Of a stretch of DNA of 64,000 nucleotides, positions 46,165 through 57,930 are shown piece by piece (position 1 is the stretch's first letter; every line of letters begins with the position of its first letter). A program made the position numbers and the translations under genes. Under the pieces are notes generated by a model, which was given only the letters and a program-made list of their open reading frames with translations, was not told where the DNA came from and did not search any database. This DNA is from Chrysopilus asiliformis (taxonomy: Eukaryota; Arthropoda; Insecta; Diptera; Rhagionidae), in contig OZ035961.1 in NCBI GenBank assembly GCA_964034945.1, forward strand, positions 31,770,184 through 31,834,183, given 5' to 3'.

Positions 46165-47300
46165 GGAAAAATGGTATTTTTTTTTGTTTTTTCGAGTATT
46201 ACTGATGAGTGTTAATATGTAAAAAAATTTATACTTGATTTTTTTTATAGTACCTACCTTTTACAGCACTCAACTTATTGCCGACCATTTGTTTCGCAAC
46301 GAATGCAGCCATATTGTCTGTTACGGTCGTGCAGGCTTTTCTTAAAAATTTACTTTGTTCTGTTTGTTTATAACAATTGTAAAATGATCAACGACCAAGT
46401 AGTTTTCACCCTGAAAAAATCAAAATGGAATTCGATTATTGGATATTTCTTTCACACTGCATTTATTTTTTATATTTTATAATAAGTCGAAGATTTTGTT
46501 ACAAAAAATATAGTAGAGTTTTTTGAATTGGAGAACTTCCCTTCCTTGTTGCGCGCCCTTACAAACATCGAAGCTTTTATTTGGCACTTTTTCAATAATG
46601 AACTTTAAAATATGTAAAGCAAAAATGTCAACATTGTGCTTTGCGTTATACTGTAGTAATAATCAAGTAACAGAATGAAAATTGTTGATTGAGTTTAAAT
46701 TCAATTACCCATAAATGAAGTATTATTCATTCGATATTACAGTTGAATAATGGGAAATTGAACCATCTTCACTGTTGAGTATGGCAGGGTTCATCTGGAA
46801 ATACTTGAAATGGCTGTTGATGAGATGAACTTAAAATTTCCATTGGCATTGATTGCTTTTGAACATTGGCTGGTGAATACTTTACTAACATAGTAACCTA
46901 TCTATATTTTCGCGAATAATACCAACACTAACATATACAGATTCAGTTACCAAGGACTAACGTTTGGATCATGTTGTAAACGGACTTTTAGCGACATTCT
47001 GTCTAGACTTTTGGCGCCATACAGGATGCTCGGCTGCCATACGATAACCGCCGCCGTTTTATAGTGGTGCTTCGTCGTCTTATATTTAACTTTACCAAAT
47101 CAATAGAGGATGTAAAGAAGCTACGGAGCCTTTGAAAATTAGGTTAATGTCTCTTTATAATCATATTACATACTTCAATAAATGATGTTGATTTCATCCT
47201 TCTTGTATATGGATGGATTTTCTTTTTCTTTGCGTATGTTTGCCGAAATTGGTCTGTATGGCACATCTGTGAATAAGTAATGTGCATCATTTATATATAG
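46165..47300. other. gene-free AT-rich stretch
   Basis: I see no supportable gene or repeat. Confidence 0.4.
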
Positions 47301-47302
47301 CT

Positions 47303-47717
47303 ATATCGCACATGGTCCCGTAGACTGTAGTATCTCAAAATCGGCCATTTTGAGAAAAACGCATTCAAAGTTTTCATTTCAAAATAATTGTTTATGAATA
47401 ATTGTTTTTTCTGTTGTCTGTACAGTAATATTTCAATTTATTACTCTTTTGATAATAATTTACAGATCATTTGCTTCATTTTTTTTTTTTTTGCAATAAT
47501 AAAAGATAGAGTTAGGTTTGTTTTCCACAAAATCAATTTAAATTTTAAAAAATGGAAATTTAAAAAACCAAAAATAAATAAATTTTAGGACTACGTTTAC
47601 ATTTAAATTTGTTTTTCATTTGATTCAGTCAATTTTCCTTTACATAATGGAATAATTACTCAAAAACACATTTTTTTGAGATACTACAGTCTACGGGACC
47701 ATGTGCGATATGTGATT
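47303..47717. mobile_element. CACATGGTCCCG MITE, copy 1
   Basis: Inverted ends read CACATGGTCCCGTAGACTGT then AGTATCTCAAAA; at the right they extend outward through ATATCG to AATCACATATCG. The AT-rich interior is shared almost base for base with the copy at 49999, which is in the opposite orientation. Non-coding; the 66-codon frame is fortuitous. Superfamily unclear because no clean target duplication is visible. Confidence 0.85.
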
Positions 47718-48029
47718 TTTTTCTGATAAATGTTGCTATGCTTCGAGGATGGTTAAAGAGCATGAGTTCATAACGGTATCGATTTTCTGCGAAAATACAA
47801 AGGAACGCACGATACTGCTCTTTTTCCAGGCGAAAACTTCACTGTTTTCACATTCAGCAATATGGCAAGATTTTTTTTAATGCATTTTTAACATCGCTTA
47901 CACATTCAAAATTCAATTTGCTTAGTCGAAACTTTATTTTGCTTACAAACGAGATTTTTTTTTTGAATTTTTCGGGAGTTTTATGTGAACATGACTATGC
48001 TATAAACTCTAATCAAAGAGTCTTAAGGA

Positions 48030-48202
48030 GTCTCCACACGTTCAATGTTACTTGACCATTTTACTTGAATGACTCATGTTTCAAGTAACATTGATCGTTT
48101 GGATGCTCTTCAATGTTACGTTTGCAGGCAATTTCCCTCAATGTTACTTGACGACAATTTTCATCCATAATACTTGTCAAGTAACATTGAACGTGTGGAG
48201 GC
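48030..48202. mobile_element. 170-bp MITE with CTCCACACGTTCAATG ends
   Basis: TCTCCACACGTTCAATGTTA then CTTGAC on the left and its complement (CCTCCACACG...) on the right match over about 25 of 26 bp. Interior copies of CAATGTTACTTGA and TCAAGTAACATTGA add further symmetry. No coding capacity. Confidence 0.75.
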
Positions 48203-49111
48203 TACGTACCTAAGCACCTAACTTCGAGCAAGTTATAAGAATTTCCCTGCTCGTGAACTATTAAATTTTCGTTGATATTCAGCATAAGTAAGATTTGAAT
48301 TCATTTAAAGTACTCAACTTTGTTTTGAAGACAAAAAAAAATCTCAAAATGAGACTAAATTGACAAAGATTTTCTAAGAATCTTTTTATTTCAGCGGACC
48401 AGGCTTTTCAAGAAAAAACGAGGACTTTGAGCGATTTTTCTGTGTATACCCACAACTTCTTTTAAATAACTTTTTTGAGCTTATGTCATTTTTTCTTTTC
48501 TTAAAGTACGTTTTCACCTTTTTTTTTGCTGTAAATAAGATATTTATAAGAGGATTATATGGGACTACAGAAAAAGAAAGTGTATCTCCCCCTATGAATT
48601 TCCATTGAACCAAACAATTTTTATTAGAAACGTTAAGGCTCTCGATCCCCATTCCACTCTTGCCCCCTAAAACGCGATGAATTTTGTGGAAAACAAACCG
48701 AAATTATATTCAAAATTAAAGGCAGAAATTGTATTCAAAACGAAAAATAAATTCCAAAACTAAGAAATTGTCCATAGAAGATTGGGTTTTTTTAAATATA
48801 TTTTTTATTTTCTGGAAAATTTCCTTGGATTTTTACACAAAAACAATTGTACAGTATTTATTCGATACCGTTTAGAAAATATACATTATTAAAAAAACAA
48901 ATATTTCGAAAAAAAATGGAAATTTCATAAAGGTAGATTAATTTATATATCACCCCGCTCTTCTCGATACCCCTCTCCAGATAACTTCTAAATCATTGGA
49001 CAGACTGAAATGCCGTCTTCCATATAGGATAAAAAAATATATATCAGAAGACGTATGAATTTCTAGGTTCAAAAGTTTATTAATTATACTTCGATGGCAT
49101 TGATTGTAAAA

Positions 49112-49697
49112 GGGCCCATAGATGGCCAACTTTGTTGCCAACCTGGTCGCCAACCTGGTTGGTAGTTTTCACCACAGACGAGACGGAATGTTGGCAACCA
49201 AGTTGTCAACATCATTTTTAACAAGATCCCGTCGACTTTAGGTGATTTTTTTATTTTTTTTATTGTTTATAGTTTACTATATGGTTATAGGACAACTATA
49301 GGGTATATGTTGACTAGTGAAAAATGAGTAAGGATTTGTTATTGGTATTGGTTTTAAACGAGTTGTGCGAAGATGAGGTGCCCCCTTTGAAAAAGAAAAA
49401 AATTTGGGCAAAGGAGTGGTATCAGAACCGTGCACAGTTTTCTCATTCAAATTTAATGCGTGAACTACGTGTGACTGCACCTGACGATTTCAAAAACTTT
49501 TTAAGAATGGACAGCAACACCTACGATGAATTATTGGATGCAGTAAGACCATTCATTGAAAAGAAGGACACGATAATGAGAATAGCTATTCCTGCAAATG
49601 AAAGGCTGTCTGCAACCCCACGGTTTTCGGCAAGTGGCCAGAGCTTCGAGGACTTAAAATTTCTCACTGGAATATCGCCACAAAGTCTTGGAGTCAG
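49112..49697 (+). mobile_element. PIF/Harbinger element, 5' fragment
   Basis: A plausible left end GGGCCCATAGATGGCCAACT at 49112 is followed by repeated TTGCCAACCTGG/CGCCAACCTGGTTGG and inverted GTTGGCAACCAAGTTGTCAA, then the transposase start at 49324. Similarity to the transposase stops near 49697 and the right end was not found, so the element is 3'-truncated. Confidence 0.65.
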
Positions 49698-49755
49698 GAC
49701 GTATGATCAAAACCCTAGTAAAATTAACCAAACTCAACCGAACTTAATCAAATAA
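49324..49755 (+). pseudogene. PIF/Harbinger (HARBI1-type) transposase, N-terminal part
   Basis: After MSKDLLLVLVLNELCEDE, the region IWAKEWYQNRAQFSHSNLMR..FKNFLRMDSNTYDELLDAVR..FIEKKDTIMR..IPANERLSATPRF..SGQSFEDLKFLTGISPQSLG follows the HARBI1/ALP1-like order of N-terminal helices upstream of the DDE domain. TPRFSASG where the family usually has TLRFLASG suggests decay. After residue ~124 the family match ends and about 20 unrelated residues precede the stop. The DDE_4 catalytic domain is absent, so it is inactive. It is enclosed by two inverted MITEs, which may be coincidental. Confidence 0.85.
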
Positions 49756-49998
49756 ACTATTTGTAACCGGTTTTATTGTGATCGGTCACAATGTAACCGA
49801 TCTGCAATGGTTTATTTGTGACCGGTTACAAAGTTACCGCCACATAAACGGATTTACAACCGTCATTTTGCAACCAGGGTCACATTGAAACCTGAGTTGC
49901 TAATAGTTTCTTGGGTCTGAAACACATTTAAGGTCGGTTTCACTATACAGGTCTTTTCAAAAAGGGTTTGCATGTAAGAGGGGATGGAGCCTAGTTCA

Positions 49999-50414
49999 AA
50001 TCACATATCGGACATGGTCCCGTAGACTGTAGTATCTCAAAAAAATGTGTTTTTGAGTAATTATTCCATTATGTAAAGGAAAATTGACTGAATCAAATGA
50101 AAAACAAATTTAAATGTAAACGTAGTCCTAAAATTTATTTATTTTTGGTTTTTTAAAATTCCATTTTTTAAAATTTAAATTGATTTTGTGGAAAACAAAC
50201 CTAACTCTATCTTTTATTATTGCAAAAAAAAAAATGAAGCAAGTGATCTGTAAATTATTATCAAAAGAGTAATAAATTGAAAAATTACTGTACAGACAAC
50301 AGAAAAAAACAATTAATTATAAACAATTATTTTGAAATGAAAACTTTGAATGCGTTTTTCTTGAAATGGCCGATTTTGAGATACTACAGTCTACGGGACC
50401 ATGTGCGAGTGATT
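49999..50414. mobile_element. CACATGGTCCCG MITE, copy 2 (inverted relative to copy 1)
   Basis: Same ends and interior as 47303-47717 on the opposite strand, with about ten differences by eye over 400 bp. The two copies form an inverted repeat around a ~2.28-kb spacer. Confidence 0.85.
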
Positions 50415-51470
50415 TTTTTTAATTTTTGTGTAAATGGAACTTACATGTATTGGAAATACTTTTAACATTTCTCAGCAATTATTTAAAATTGAAAAGGCAT
50501 TGTTTTGCTTAAAAAAGTTTATAAAACCATTTCCCAGTTTTCGACTAACGTAAAAATATTTTTCCAAAAATAGTTTAAAAAATAGCTTATTATATTTTAT
50601 GCATTTTTTACACTATTGTGGTATCCTAAATTATCAGTTCAATTTGTACCATAAAAGAGCACAAGACACTTCCTTCCTGTTGGTTATACGAATAGTCTAA
50701 ATTTTTATTTTGTCTGTTATAAAATGTGTACATAATATAAAAATGACCTTATGCGAAAATATTCACAACATATCTGTTTTAAAAATACACATAATGATTT
50801 TTTTTGCGCTAAGAATAGAGATATGGACTTTTGTGATATAAAAGAAAAAAAAATCTGTTAAAATATTTTTAGCTTATATGATTGTATTGTGCCACAAGTG
50901 TATGTGACAACGCAACAAAGCGATGAGTTTTTTTTATCATTTTCTATTTATCTGGACAAAATGTCACTTCTGAACTTCCTTTTATGCCAGTGGCCATAAC
51001 TCGGCTCCTCAAATAAACAGCATCACTTTGCAAAAGGAAATTTCCAGTACGATGGGCATGCTAAAATGATCCTGCCGACCATCTGGTATGCTCGTTCTCT
51101 CCTTGAAATAGACTTTTGCAGTTTGGTTTTGGCAGTAGCTATGAAGCAGAATCTTCTCATAGGGGGTGGCAAAAAGAGATGAAACTGGCCAACCGCAGGA
51201 TGTATTATGTTTTCGCATAATGGACAAATACATGGGAAAATGCGGAATCAGAAATGGTTAAAATATACACAGTGTATATTTTATACGTGTATAAATAGAG
51301 GCTTATTTATCTAAGTAACTAATAGTATTGTGGTACTCCTTATATGATCACTATTTATGCGAAGAAATAATTTCCTCCATATACAGTTATCGCTATGATA
51401 TACAATATATGTACATACCTTATCCATATCGTCGTGAATATAAAATTGTATGTCATTCCATTAGGAAACG
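50415..51470. other. unique stretch, no gene recognised
   Basis: AT-rich to about 50950, then more balanced. A 74-codon minus-strand frame (51233-51009) has no recognised domain. Confidence 0.35.
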
Positions 51471-51619
51471 TTATCCTTCGTTCCGTTCAGGTTCTTCTCC
51501 TTCTTGGCTTTCTTCTTGTTTAGCGTTCATCGAATCTTGGTTCCACATCTTCTGATTGTGGTTCGGGTTGAGTTTCGTTTTTTCTTCGGTTTGTTGTTCT
51601 TGCGGCTGTTGTGGACATC
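51471..51619 (-). other. candidate Q/E-rich coding exon end
   Basis: On the minus strand, after an acceptor-like CATTGGCATTTTAG, a frame reads CPQQPQEQQTEEKTKLNPNH then NQKMWNQDSMNAKQEESQEG and EEPERNEG before TAA. Low-complexity Gln/Glu/Asn composition and varied codons are compatible with a disordered C-terminal exon. There is no homology, no consensus poly(A) signal close by, and the acceptor lacks a good pyrimidine tract. Confidence 0.18.
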
Positions 51620-51624
51620 TAAAA

Positions 51625-53285
51625 TGCCAATGAGTCCACTTAAAGGGAGGAAACAACATATCCACAAACGACAACGTTGACGATAGTACCAAAGGCTAAG
51701 ACGTTAGTTTATGGATCTACTTAAATTCCTACCAAGTTCCTTTTTTATGGGGTATTGTAGTGCTCGAGCACTTGAAGATCTATCGTCACCAAACATGATA
51801 TGTACATAAAATACATATAACCATCAACTCAGCCCCATTCTGCAGATTCTGGCATATTTTTCCAACCAATCAACTAACCTAGCCACCCCCCTAACTAAGC
51901 TATCATCTATTAATCTATCTATAAAATGCACACGTCTGTATCTGCTTGTATAGATAGATATCTGGTCGTATATTTTGGTAAGTAGTAGGCTGGCTGGGTA
52001 AAAAGCCGTATCGACAAGGACACATTTGTCCGTAGTGACAATTTATTTAACAATTTGAAAAAGCCGGAAATGTGCTGACACACAATTTGATTCCGTTTGG
52101 CTGGGGCATCCTGGGAAACTGGTTTTTTGGTTAGTTTGCAACACCCGATGGTGACACAAAACGAATTTTCCGTGTACGGCCACAAAAAACCACTAACACT
52201 TCCTCGAGGAGAATCCTTCTTCTTTTTCAACTTCACCCCAAAGACCAGCATTTGCCCGTTTAACCGCCCAGTACAGGATGGGAAGGGATCAGTTAGTTCG
52301 CTTCAAGACTCTTGTGACCAAGTGTCAGCAGAGCATTGTGGACGAGAAAAAAATCCTAGAGGTCGAGGATTTTGCTGCGAATTTTAATGACACTGTGGTG
52401 GAATTTTTTCCATCGACTTTACGACTATAGCGGAGCCATCATCATCAACACCATAACCAATTTTCCACCATTGCCAAGTCCAATGCCACACCGCATCTTC
52501 GTCGTCATCTGCCTATCACCATCAGCCCATTCCATGCTAATATGATTTTTTTATTCGTATTTTCCTTGTCGTCATCGTTTTTTAGGGTTCACGTAATTTG
52601 CATAATTCAATGTCCTCACGTAGTTAATGGCCGTTTTGTAAAACCTTCTTCTTTCGTCTTGAGCTTGTTATTAAAATAGAGGGCAAGACCTAAAATTTTG
52701 GGTATATTGTGAATAATTTCCCTAAAGGTATAGTCATTACAGGATAGATTGTTTGACATACTGACTGAGGCAGATTTTTTTATTGCAAGTATTGTATCTA
52801 TAAAATGTATACTAGATGAGATATAGGCATTTCACTCTATACCCACCCTATAATTATTTTTTTCTTCATCTGAGTATTTTTATTATTCTATGGCGGTTAA
52901 TCAGCTTAACGCTCTTCAACTTTGAATGATTAAATTTAAAATTAGATTTTGTTTTGCATATTGGTCCCTTTCGTGGGCCATTATAAAATGCTTGACATGT
53001 TTATGCCTCATTGGAAAATTAAAATAAATATTTAATTCAAGAAAACATGAATTTAAATCTAATGACAGCCATTAAAATGATGCATTTTCTTTCAAGTAGG
53101 GAACTTAAAATATTATGGCGTTTAATTAATGTTTATTAATTTTTTTTTTGAATTTGTGAATATTTTAAAACGATTGCAATTTTAAATTTGTGTTTTTATC
53201 ATGGTTTCTTTTGTTCTTCTATGGACAGACAACTTGATTTGCGTCTCTTAAAATTGAGGTTTCATAACAAGTTTCCACCACGATG
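51625..53285. other. unique, locally GC-balanced stretch, no gene recognised
   Basis: 52090-52540 is the least AT-rich non-repetitive part of the window. Frames of 96 (plus) and 110 (minus) codons overlap there; neither has a recognised domain. It may be conserved non-coding or untranslated sequence. Confidence 0.3.
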
Positions 53286-53287
53286 CA

Positions 53288-53437
53288 TGACCTACAATTT
53301 TACATCAAGTGTAAACGACAAATCGGATTGCAACATTTGTAAGGTTTTTGTACTTATCAATTTGACCTACAATGTTACATCAAGCGTAAACGAGAAATCG
53401 GATTACAACATTTGTAAGGTTTTATTACTTAGCGATT
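53288..53437. repeat. 75-bp tandem duplication at a LINE 3' end
   Basis: TGACCTACAATTTTACATCA..CGGATTGCAACATTTGTAAGG at 53288 repeats at 53363 with about eight differences. It abuts the minus-strand LINE remnant and is probably part of its 3' UTR. Both units lie in one frame of a 148-codon ORF, which I take as coincidental. Confidence 0.75.
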
Positions 53438-53890
53438 TTGTTAGGTTGAGAAGACCGCGCGAGTTCAGGTGTGTACACAGACTTCACCCAGAGGCCTACA
53501 AGTCCATTGTGATGTCTTCAGTACTCATAAGACCTTTCATCAACAGCTGTTCCTGTTTGTACCAACCTGATTTGTTGACGAAACTGAGCATTTTCCCGAT
53601 TGGATGGTTACTTAATTCCGTCAAACTGCTGTGAAATCTGGGGCCAAGCGTGCCATATCATTGTCATTGTAAGGCTGGACACTCACAGAGTAAATACTTC
53701 ACGGCCTCCTGATTTTCTTCGTCACCCCAACTGTGGAAAAAATCATCTGTGGCCGCGCCTCCATAGTGCCAAAGGGGCAGTGCCCCCTTATTAAACCTGT
53801 AAGTAGTCTCACGGGTTCCTTGCTCAGAAGAGTCTCGATTTTGCGTTTGTTGAAACTTGGCCAAAGTGACGTGGTGTGAAAAAGCATTTA
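53438..53890 (-). pseudogene. non-LTR retrotransposon ORF2 C-terminus, degenerate
   Basis: Minus-strand frames read IETLLSKEPVRLLTGLIRGH then CPFGTM, and after a frameshift WGDEENQEAVKYLLCECPAL, followed near 53560 by the distal SFVNKSGWYKQEQLLMKGLM. These follow the order GHCP..CGDEE..LLC.CPAL..GW seen at the ends of RNase-H-bearing insect LINEs. The first cysteines of the knuckle are lost (HSWGDEE). It belongs to a different lineage from the 37.5-kb copy, judged by sequence. 5'-truncated and frameshifted. Confidence 0.8.
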
Positions 53891-53899
53891 CGCTAAGTC

Positions 53900-55148
53900 C
53901 CATTAGTAAAAAATAGAAAATACTCGTCTATCAAATTAATTCAATACCAACCATTCAATTAGGTTAAATCTTATGTTTTGCTATTAAACATAAAGCTTTA
54001 TTCATAAAAGACGTTACAATAATTTTCGACATTTCGAAGACCCCTACCCAACCCCACCCCTCCCTTCGCCTTGTTTACTCAAGATTTTTGTTATGGACTT
54101 TAGTACTTCTGTCACAATACCACAAATCCTCACCCCTAAAAGTGTTACGTATTTATGGACAGTTCATAATTGAAAATAGTTAACATCTCTGTTCATTAAA
54201 TTATTTCCATATTTTGTGTTTATTAAAATATAGGATATCTGTAAATATGATTTTCACATCTACTGTAATTACAAATGCCACGAGACGAGTTGAAATTAGA
54301 AAAACTCACGAAATAAAGAGGCGGGTATTTCATTATAATTTCGTGTGTGTTAGAAATTCTCTGTGGTTTTTAAATGTAGATTGAATATTTCGAGACCAGC
54401 AAAGTTAGCATCAAATGCCAGTGCAAATGGGATTCCATGTTGAGTAATGCCAACAATTAGTTTTGCAACTTGAGGATGAAAGTATAACTGGGGTGTAAAT
54501 ATTTGCAAATGATTTATAGCAAAGATATTCATCCCTGAAAAAGGCTGGTGCCACCACCACCCTAGTAGATGGTAATAACCGTCTCCCTGTGCAGACCATT
54601 ATATTTGTTACACACATCTACAGGGATATATTACGACTATACTTAAATATCGCTAGGATATATGCAAATCGGATGCAAGTTTCATATATTTCGGTAGATA
54701 TTCTGTTGAAGATATAGAAAATACAATCCGGAAAGGAATTCTCATATTTCACTTAGAGCTTGCAATTTATTCAAATTATTTTAAATTTTTGTTTATTTCG
54801 CAAGCACTGAGCTGAATTTATTTCTAGTAAAATCACATACAACATGTTATGGCTTTCATAATATGTGAATAATATCCAACAACGACATGAAGGCAGGCAT
54901 GACCATAGTCGTATAACTTGTTCGCCGATTTCAAAAGTCAGTAGAATATCCAAATGTATGGTTGAATTTAGATTTTTGTCTTTAATTTTGAAAATATTTT
55001 TAACATTACTGAAATGCATGTTGAAAATGAATTGGAGATTTCCTACATTGGGTATTTTAAGGTATTTATGTATTAAATTTTTTCGTTAAAATTACCATTA
55101 ACATGTCTTTTAACGGATTTTATTAGGATGATTATTGAAATGAACACA
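53900..55148. other. gene-free AT-rich stretch
   Basis: I see no supportable gene or repeat. Confidence 0.4.
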
Positions 55149-55150
55149 TA

Positions 55151-55727
55151 AAACATAACAAAAGCTATAATTGCCAATCTGGCAATTATTGAAAACCCGT
55201 ATGGTGATTTAAGTGAACGGCGCGGCGAACAGTTCTATAAAAATTCCATTTTGAAGTCAAACTTTTAATATGATTTTTTTAAATTTATTCCAATCGGATT
55301 TTTATGTTTGGAAGTTTTATGTAGAATCGTATCCTAAATAACTTTTGTTCTTGGACTTTTTTGATAAGATGTGCCGTTTTTGAGATATTCGCAAAAAACA
55401 TTTTCGTTCGTATGGGGGGTACTCCTCTAATGGTCCATTTTTGCCCATTAACGAACTTAGCCTTGCATTTTACGAAAAACGAATCTGCGTAAAATTTCAA
55501 GTCTCTAGCTCAATCCGTGCGCCCGCAATCCGCGCCACAGACAGACGGACGAACATACGGACGGACGGACAGACGGACAGACGGACGGACGGACATGTTA
55601 AATTCAACTTTTTTTTATCATTCTAAACACAGTGGTGTAATTCATTTTTTTGTGTGATGACGGGATTTTGGCGTTACAAACGGTAAGGCAAATTTAATAT
55701 ACCCTTTGCTTTTACCATACGGGTATA
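55151..55727 (-). mobile_element. DINE-1/INE-1-like element, copy C
   Basis: Terminus AAACATAACAAAAGCT, hairpin TTGCCAATCTGGCAA, subterminal repeats ACCCGTATGGTGA (55195-55207) and TTACCATACGGGT (near 55710-55722, one mismatch), (GACG/GACA)n core at about 55541-55600, head CGGGTATA at 55727. Slightly more diverged next to the hairpin (GAACGGCGCGGCGAACAG replaces the usual sequence). Confidence 0.8.
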
Positions 55728-55739
55728 AAAATGTATATA

Positions 55740-56290
55740 CAAAAGGCGATTAAGCATTGAGGACAAACCGAATTTTGATCGAATTTTTTCCATTTGTGTG
55801 GGGAGTATTGAAATAAATAGTAGACTGATTGAATTTTGATGTACAGAAAAGCTATGTAAAATTTTATTCTAAACAGTTGTTGTCTTTTTAATGTTTTCGA
55901 AGCAATGTGCCGTGCCGTTTCTGAAAAAGAAACCCGCAAAAAACTATTATTTGTATGGAGAACGGGGAGGAGTGGTCTGATATATACATTTAAGAAAATG
56001 CTATTAGTTTTTTAAAGAAAGGATTTTTTGCGAAGTTTCAAGTCTTTAGCTTAACTGCTCATGAGCAGAAACTTCTGCTCATGAACGGATGAACAGAGGC
56101 CCTATCACCGACCACAATACGATTGGTTTGAATGGAGAATTCAATGTTGTTGTTAGTGTTTTCTACCAACAACAACAATGAATTTACGACTAGAACCAAT
56201 CGTATCGTGTTCGGTGATAGGGCCACAGGTTTTTTATTGTTCTAAACAGAGTGTTAAAAATTCAGCTGTTGATTACTATTACTTTTATGT
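55740..56290 (-). repeat. tandemly built DINE relative, reverse orientation
   Basis: Reading the minus strand, a head-side TTTAGAACAATAAAAAACC block, then AGCTAAAGACTTGAAACTTC, then one to two CTGTTTAGAATAAAATTTTA..GTACATCAAAATTCAATCAG units. It starts almost where copy C ends, so two related elements lie side by side. It is interrupted by the palindrome at 56098. Confidence 0.55.
56098..56224. mobile_element. 127-bp near-perfect palindromic MITE
   Basis: Ends GGCCCTATCACCGACCACAA and, reversed, GGCCCTATCACCGAACACGA; inward, ACGATTGGTT and an inner stem AATTCA(A/T)TGTTGTTGTT close on a ~10-base loop (about 56156-56166). Nearly the whole element is one hairpin. ACAGA/ACAGG on either side may be the interrupted microsatellite of the host repeat. 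Confidence 0.85.
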
Positions 56291-56317
56291 ACCGCTTGTA
56301 TATAAATCATAATAGTG

Positions 56318-56447
56318 CAGTGTTTCCCAACCTTTTTTCGCTGGCGTCCCCCCTAGCGAGCTAGTTTTTTCTCGCGTACCCCCTTATACCATTGTATATA
56401 AAATATTGGCATAAAATGTATAGCAAAAAAATTAATGGGAAACAATG
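56318..56447. mobile_element. possible hAT-type element end
   Basis: CAGTGTTTCCCAACCTTTTT at 56318, with CCCCC-rich sequence inside, is a typical hAT terminal motif (CAG start, TTCCCAACC). A weak inverted partner GGGAAACAATG ends at 56447. The 8-bp flanks do not match, so the right end is doubtful. Confidence 0.4.
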
Positions 56448-56449
56448 AT

Positions 56450-57540
56450 TTCAGATTTTCAATTTTTCTTCGAAAATTCTTTATTTTAAGTTAAAAAAAA
56501 GGATTTTCTTCAATTTCACAGCGTTTGGGAAAATTCTTTCTTTTCGTTTGTTCAAACTTTTTTTTGGGTCAAATGGTATTGACTTTTGAAAAGTCCTTTT
56601 TGGACTAGTCCCTTCGACATTCCACGGATGGACTTGTGTTGATATTAAATAACCAAGAATTGTATAAGAATTGGTTAGCAGAAAACTTGCAAAACATGGC
56701 AAAGAATATTTTCGCGGGCGCGATTTAAAAATTGTGCTCCAGGGAAAAATTCTCATTATTATAAATGTCAGGAAATTTATTAAGCATCATCGACTGGGGA
56801 AATCATTTTGATTGTTTTCATGAAGTTATTTCTTTTTTTTTTTTGTTGTTGTTAATGCTTTTGTCTGGAGAAATTTTTTTTATGACAATTTGTTTGATTA
56901 TTTGCAATAAATACAATTTTCAACGAACATTGTTTCCCATAATTCTTCCATCTACGCATTTCCTTCTCCTGAACCTTTTTGTGTTCTTAAAATGTCCCGG
57001 TTTTCTTGTTCCTTTCAGTCAGAAAACTGCCACAAGAAGTTGGAACACTTTATTTCAGATAATTTATTTGATTCGCCTGGGGACAGTTTTTGCTCCAATT
57101 GTTTTTAAGCAGAGAAAAATGTATTGTAAGATGATTCTCTGTGGCGGTTGATATTCATGAAAAACGAGGAAAAATCTTATTCGTTTTTGTGCCTTAGGTG
57201 CCGTCTGCTTGTCGATTTCTCATAGAATTGCTAATGGGGAAATGTCTGCCTAGACTCAATATTTAACAGCGCGATTGTTAATTAATATTTTATGATAATA
57301 AAACAAAATACTTTTAAGTGGCTGTTAGTACCCCATTTTATAAAAAGGCATACATTTTTTTTAAATATACCTACACTCTAAATGCACTCAAGCGAATAAA
57401 ATAATTTTGTTGCGTTTTAATTTGAAAAAAAAGAAAATGTTTGGCCTACATGGCAAATCCTTTGAAAACCTTTTGCATTTTTACAAGAATGAATAAAATC
57501 GAATATCATGCAGTGATTAGATTTTACTAATCTAACGAGA
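56450..57540. other. gene-free AT-rich stretch
   Basis: A 128-codon hydrophobic frame (56765-57151) starts at ATG but has no recognised domain and strong T bias; regarded as chance. Confidence 0.4.
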
Positions 57541-57544
57541 ATTT

Positions 57545-57930
57545 TTAATGAAGAGAAATGGTGGATAAAACCCTTGGTATCATTATTGACAATCGACGAG
57601 TGAATGTGCGTGAGAAAATGGTTAGTCCTATTGAAAAATTTGTAAAGGTAAAATATGCATTTGGATACATCAAAATACAGTTGGAGCACTCTTTCCCCCA
57701 TAGAAATGAAATACTTTTCTCCTATTTTCTCGTAAACTGTGAAAATTTATAAAGGCGACATCTCTTGAATATATGATTGTACATAGCAGTTCCATACATC
57801 TAATCGGACCATTCCTTCTATATATCCAATCGGACCATGGATTTTTTTTGAATAAACATTTTGTGTGTTCTTATATAGAGATTTGATGACTGGCTTCTGG
57901 CTATTATAATTTGTCTTATGTTTTTAAGAT
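57545..57930 (+). repeat. tandemly built DINE relative, copy 3
   Basis: GAAAATGGTTAGTCCTATTG, AAATTTGTAAAGGTAAAATA, ATACATCAAAATACAGTTGG, TCCATACATCTAATCGGACC and GATGACTGGCTTCTGGCTAT follow the unit order and the final block of the other copies. Diverged. Confidence 0.55.

Noticed and set aside
53188..53634. 148-codon frame with two similar CNICKV segments
   Set aside because: The similarity reflects a 75-bp DNA duplication whose length is a multiple of three; the real homology is on the other strand (LINE remnant).
56765..57151. 128-codon frame starting at ATG with membrane-like segments
   Set aside because: The hydrophobicity comes from T-rich sequence (Phe/Leu); no recognised family.
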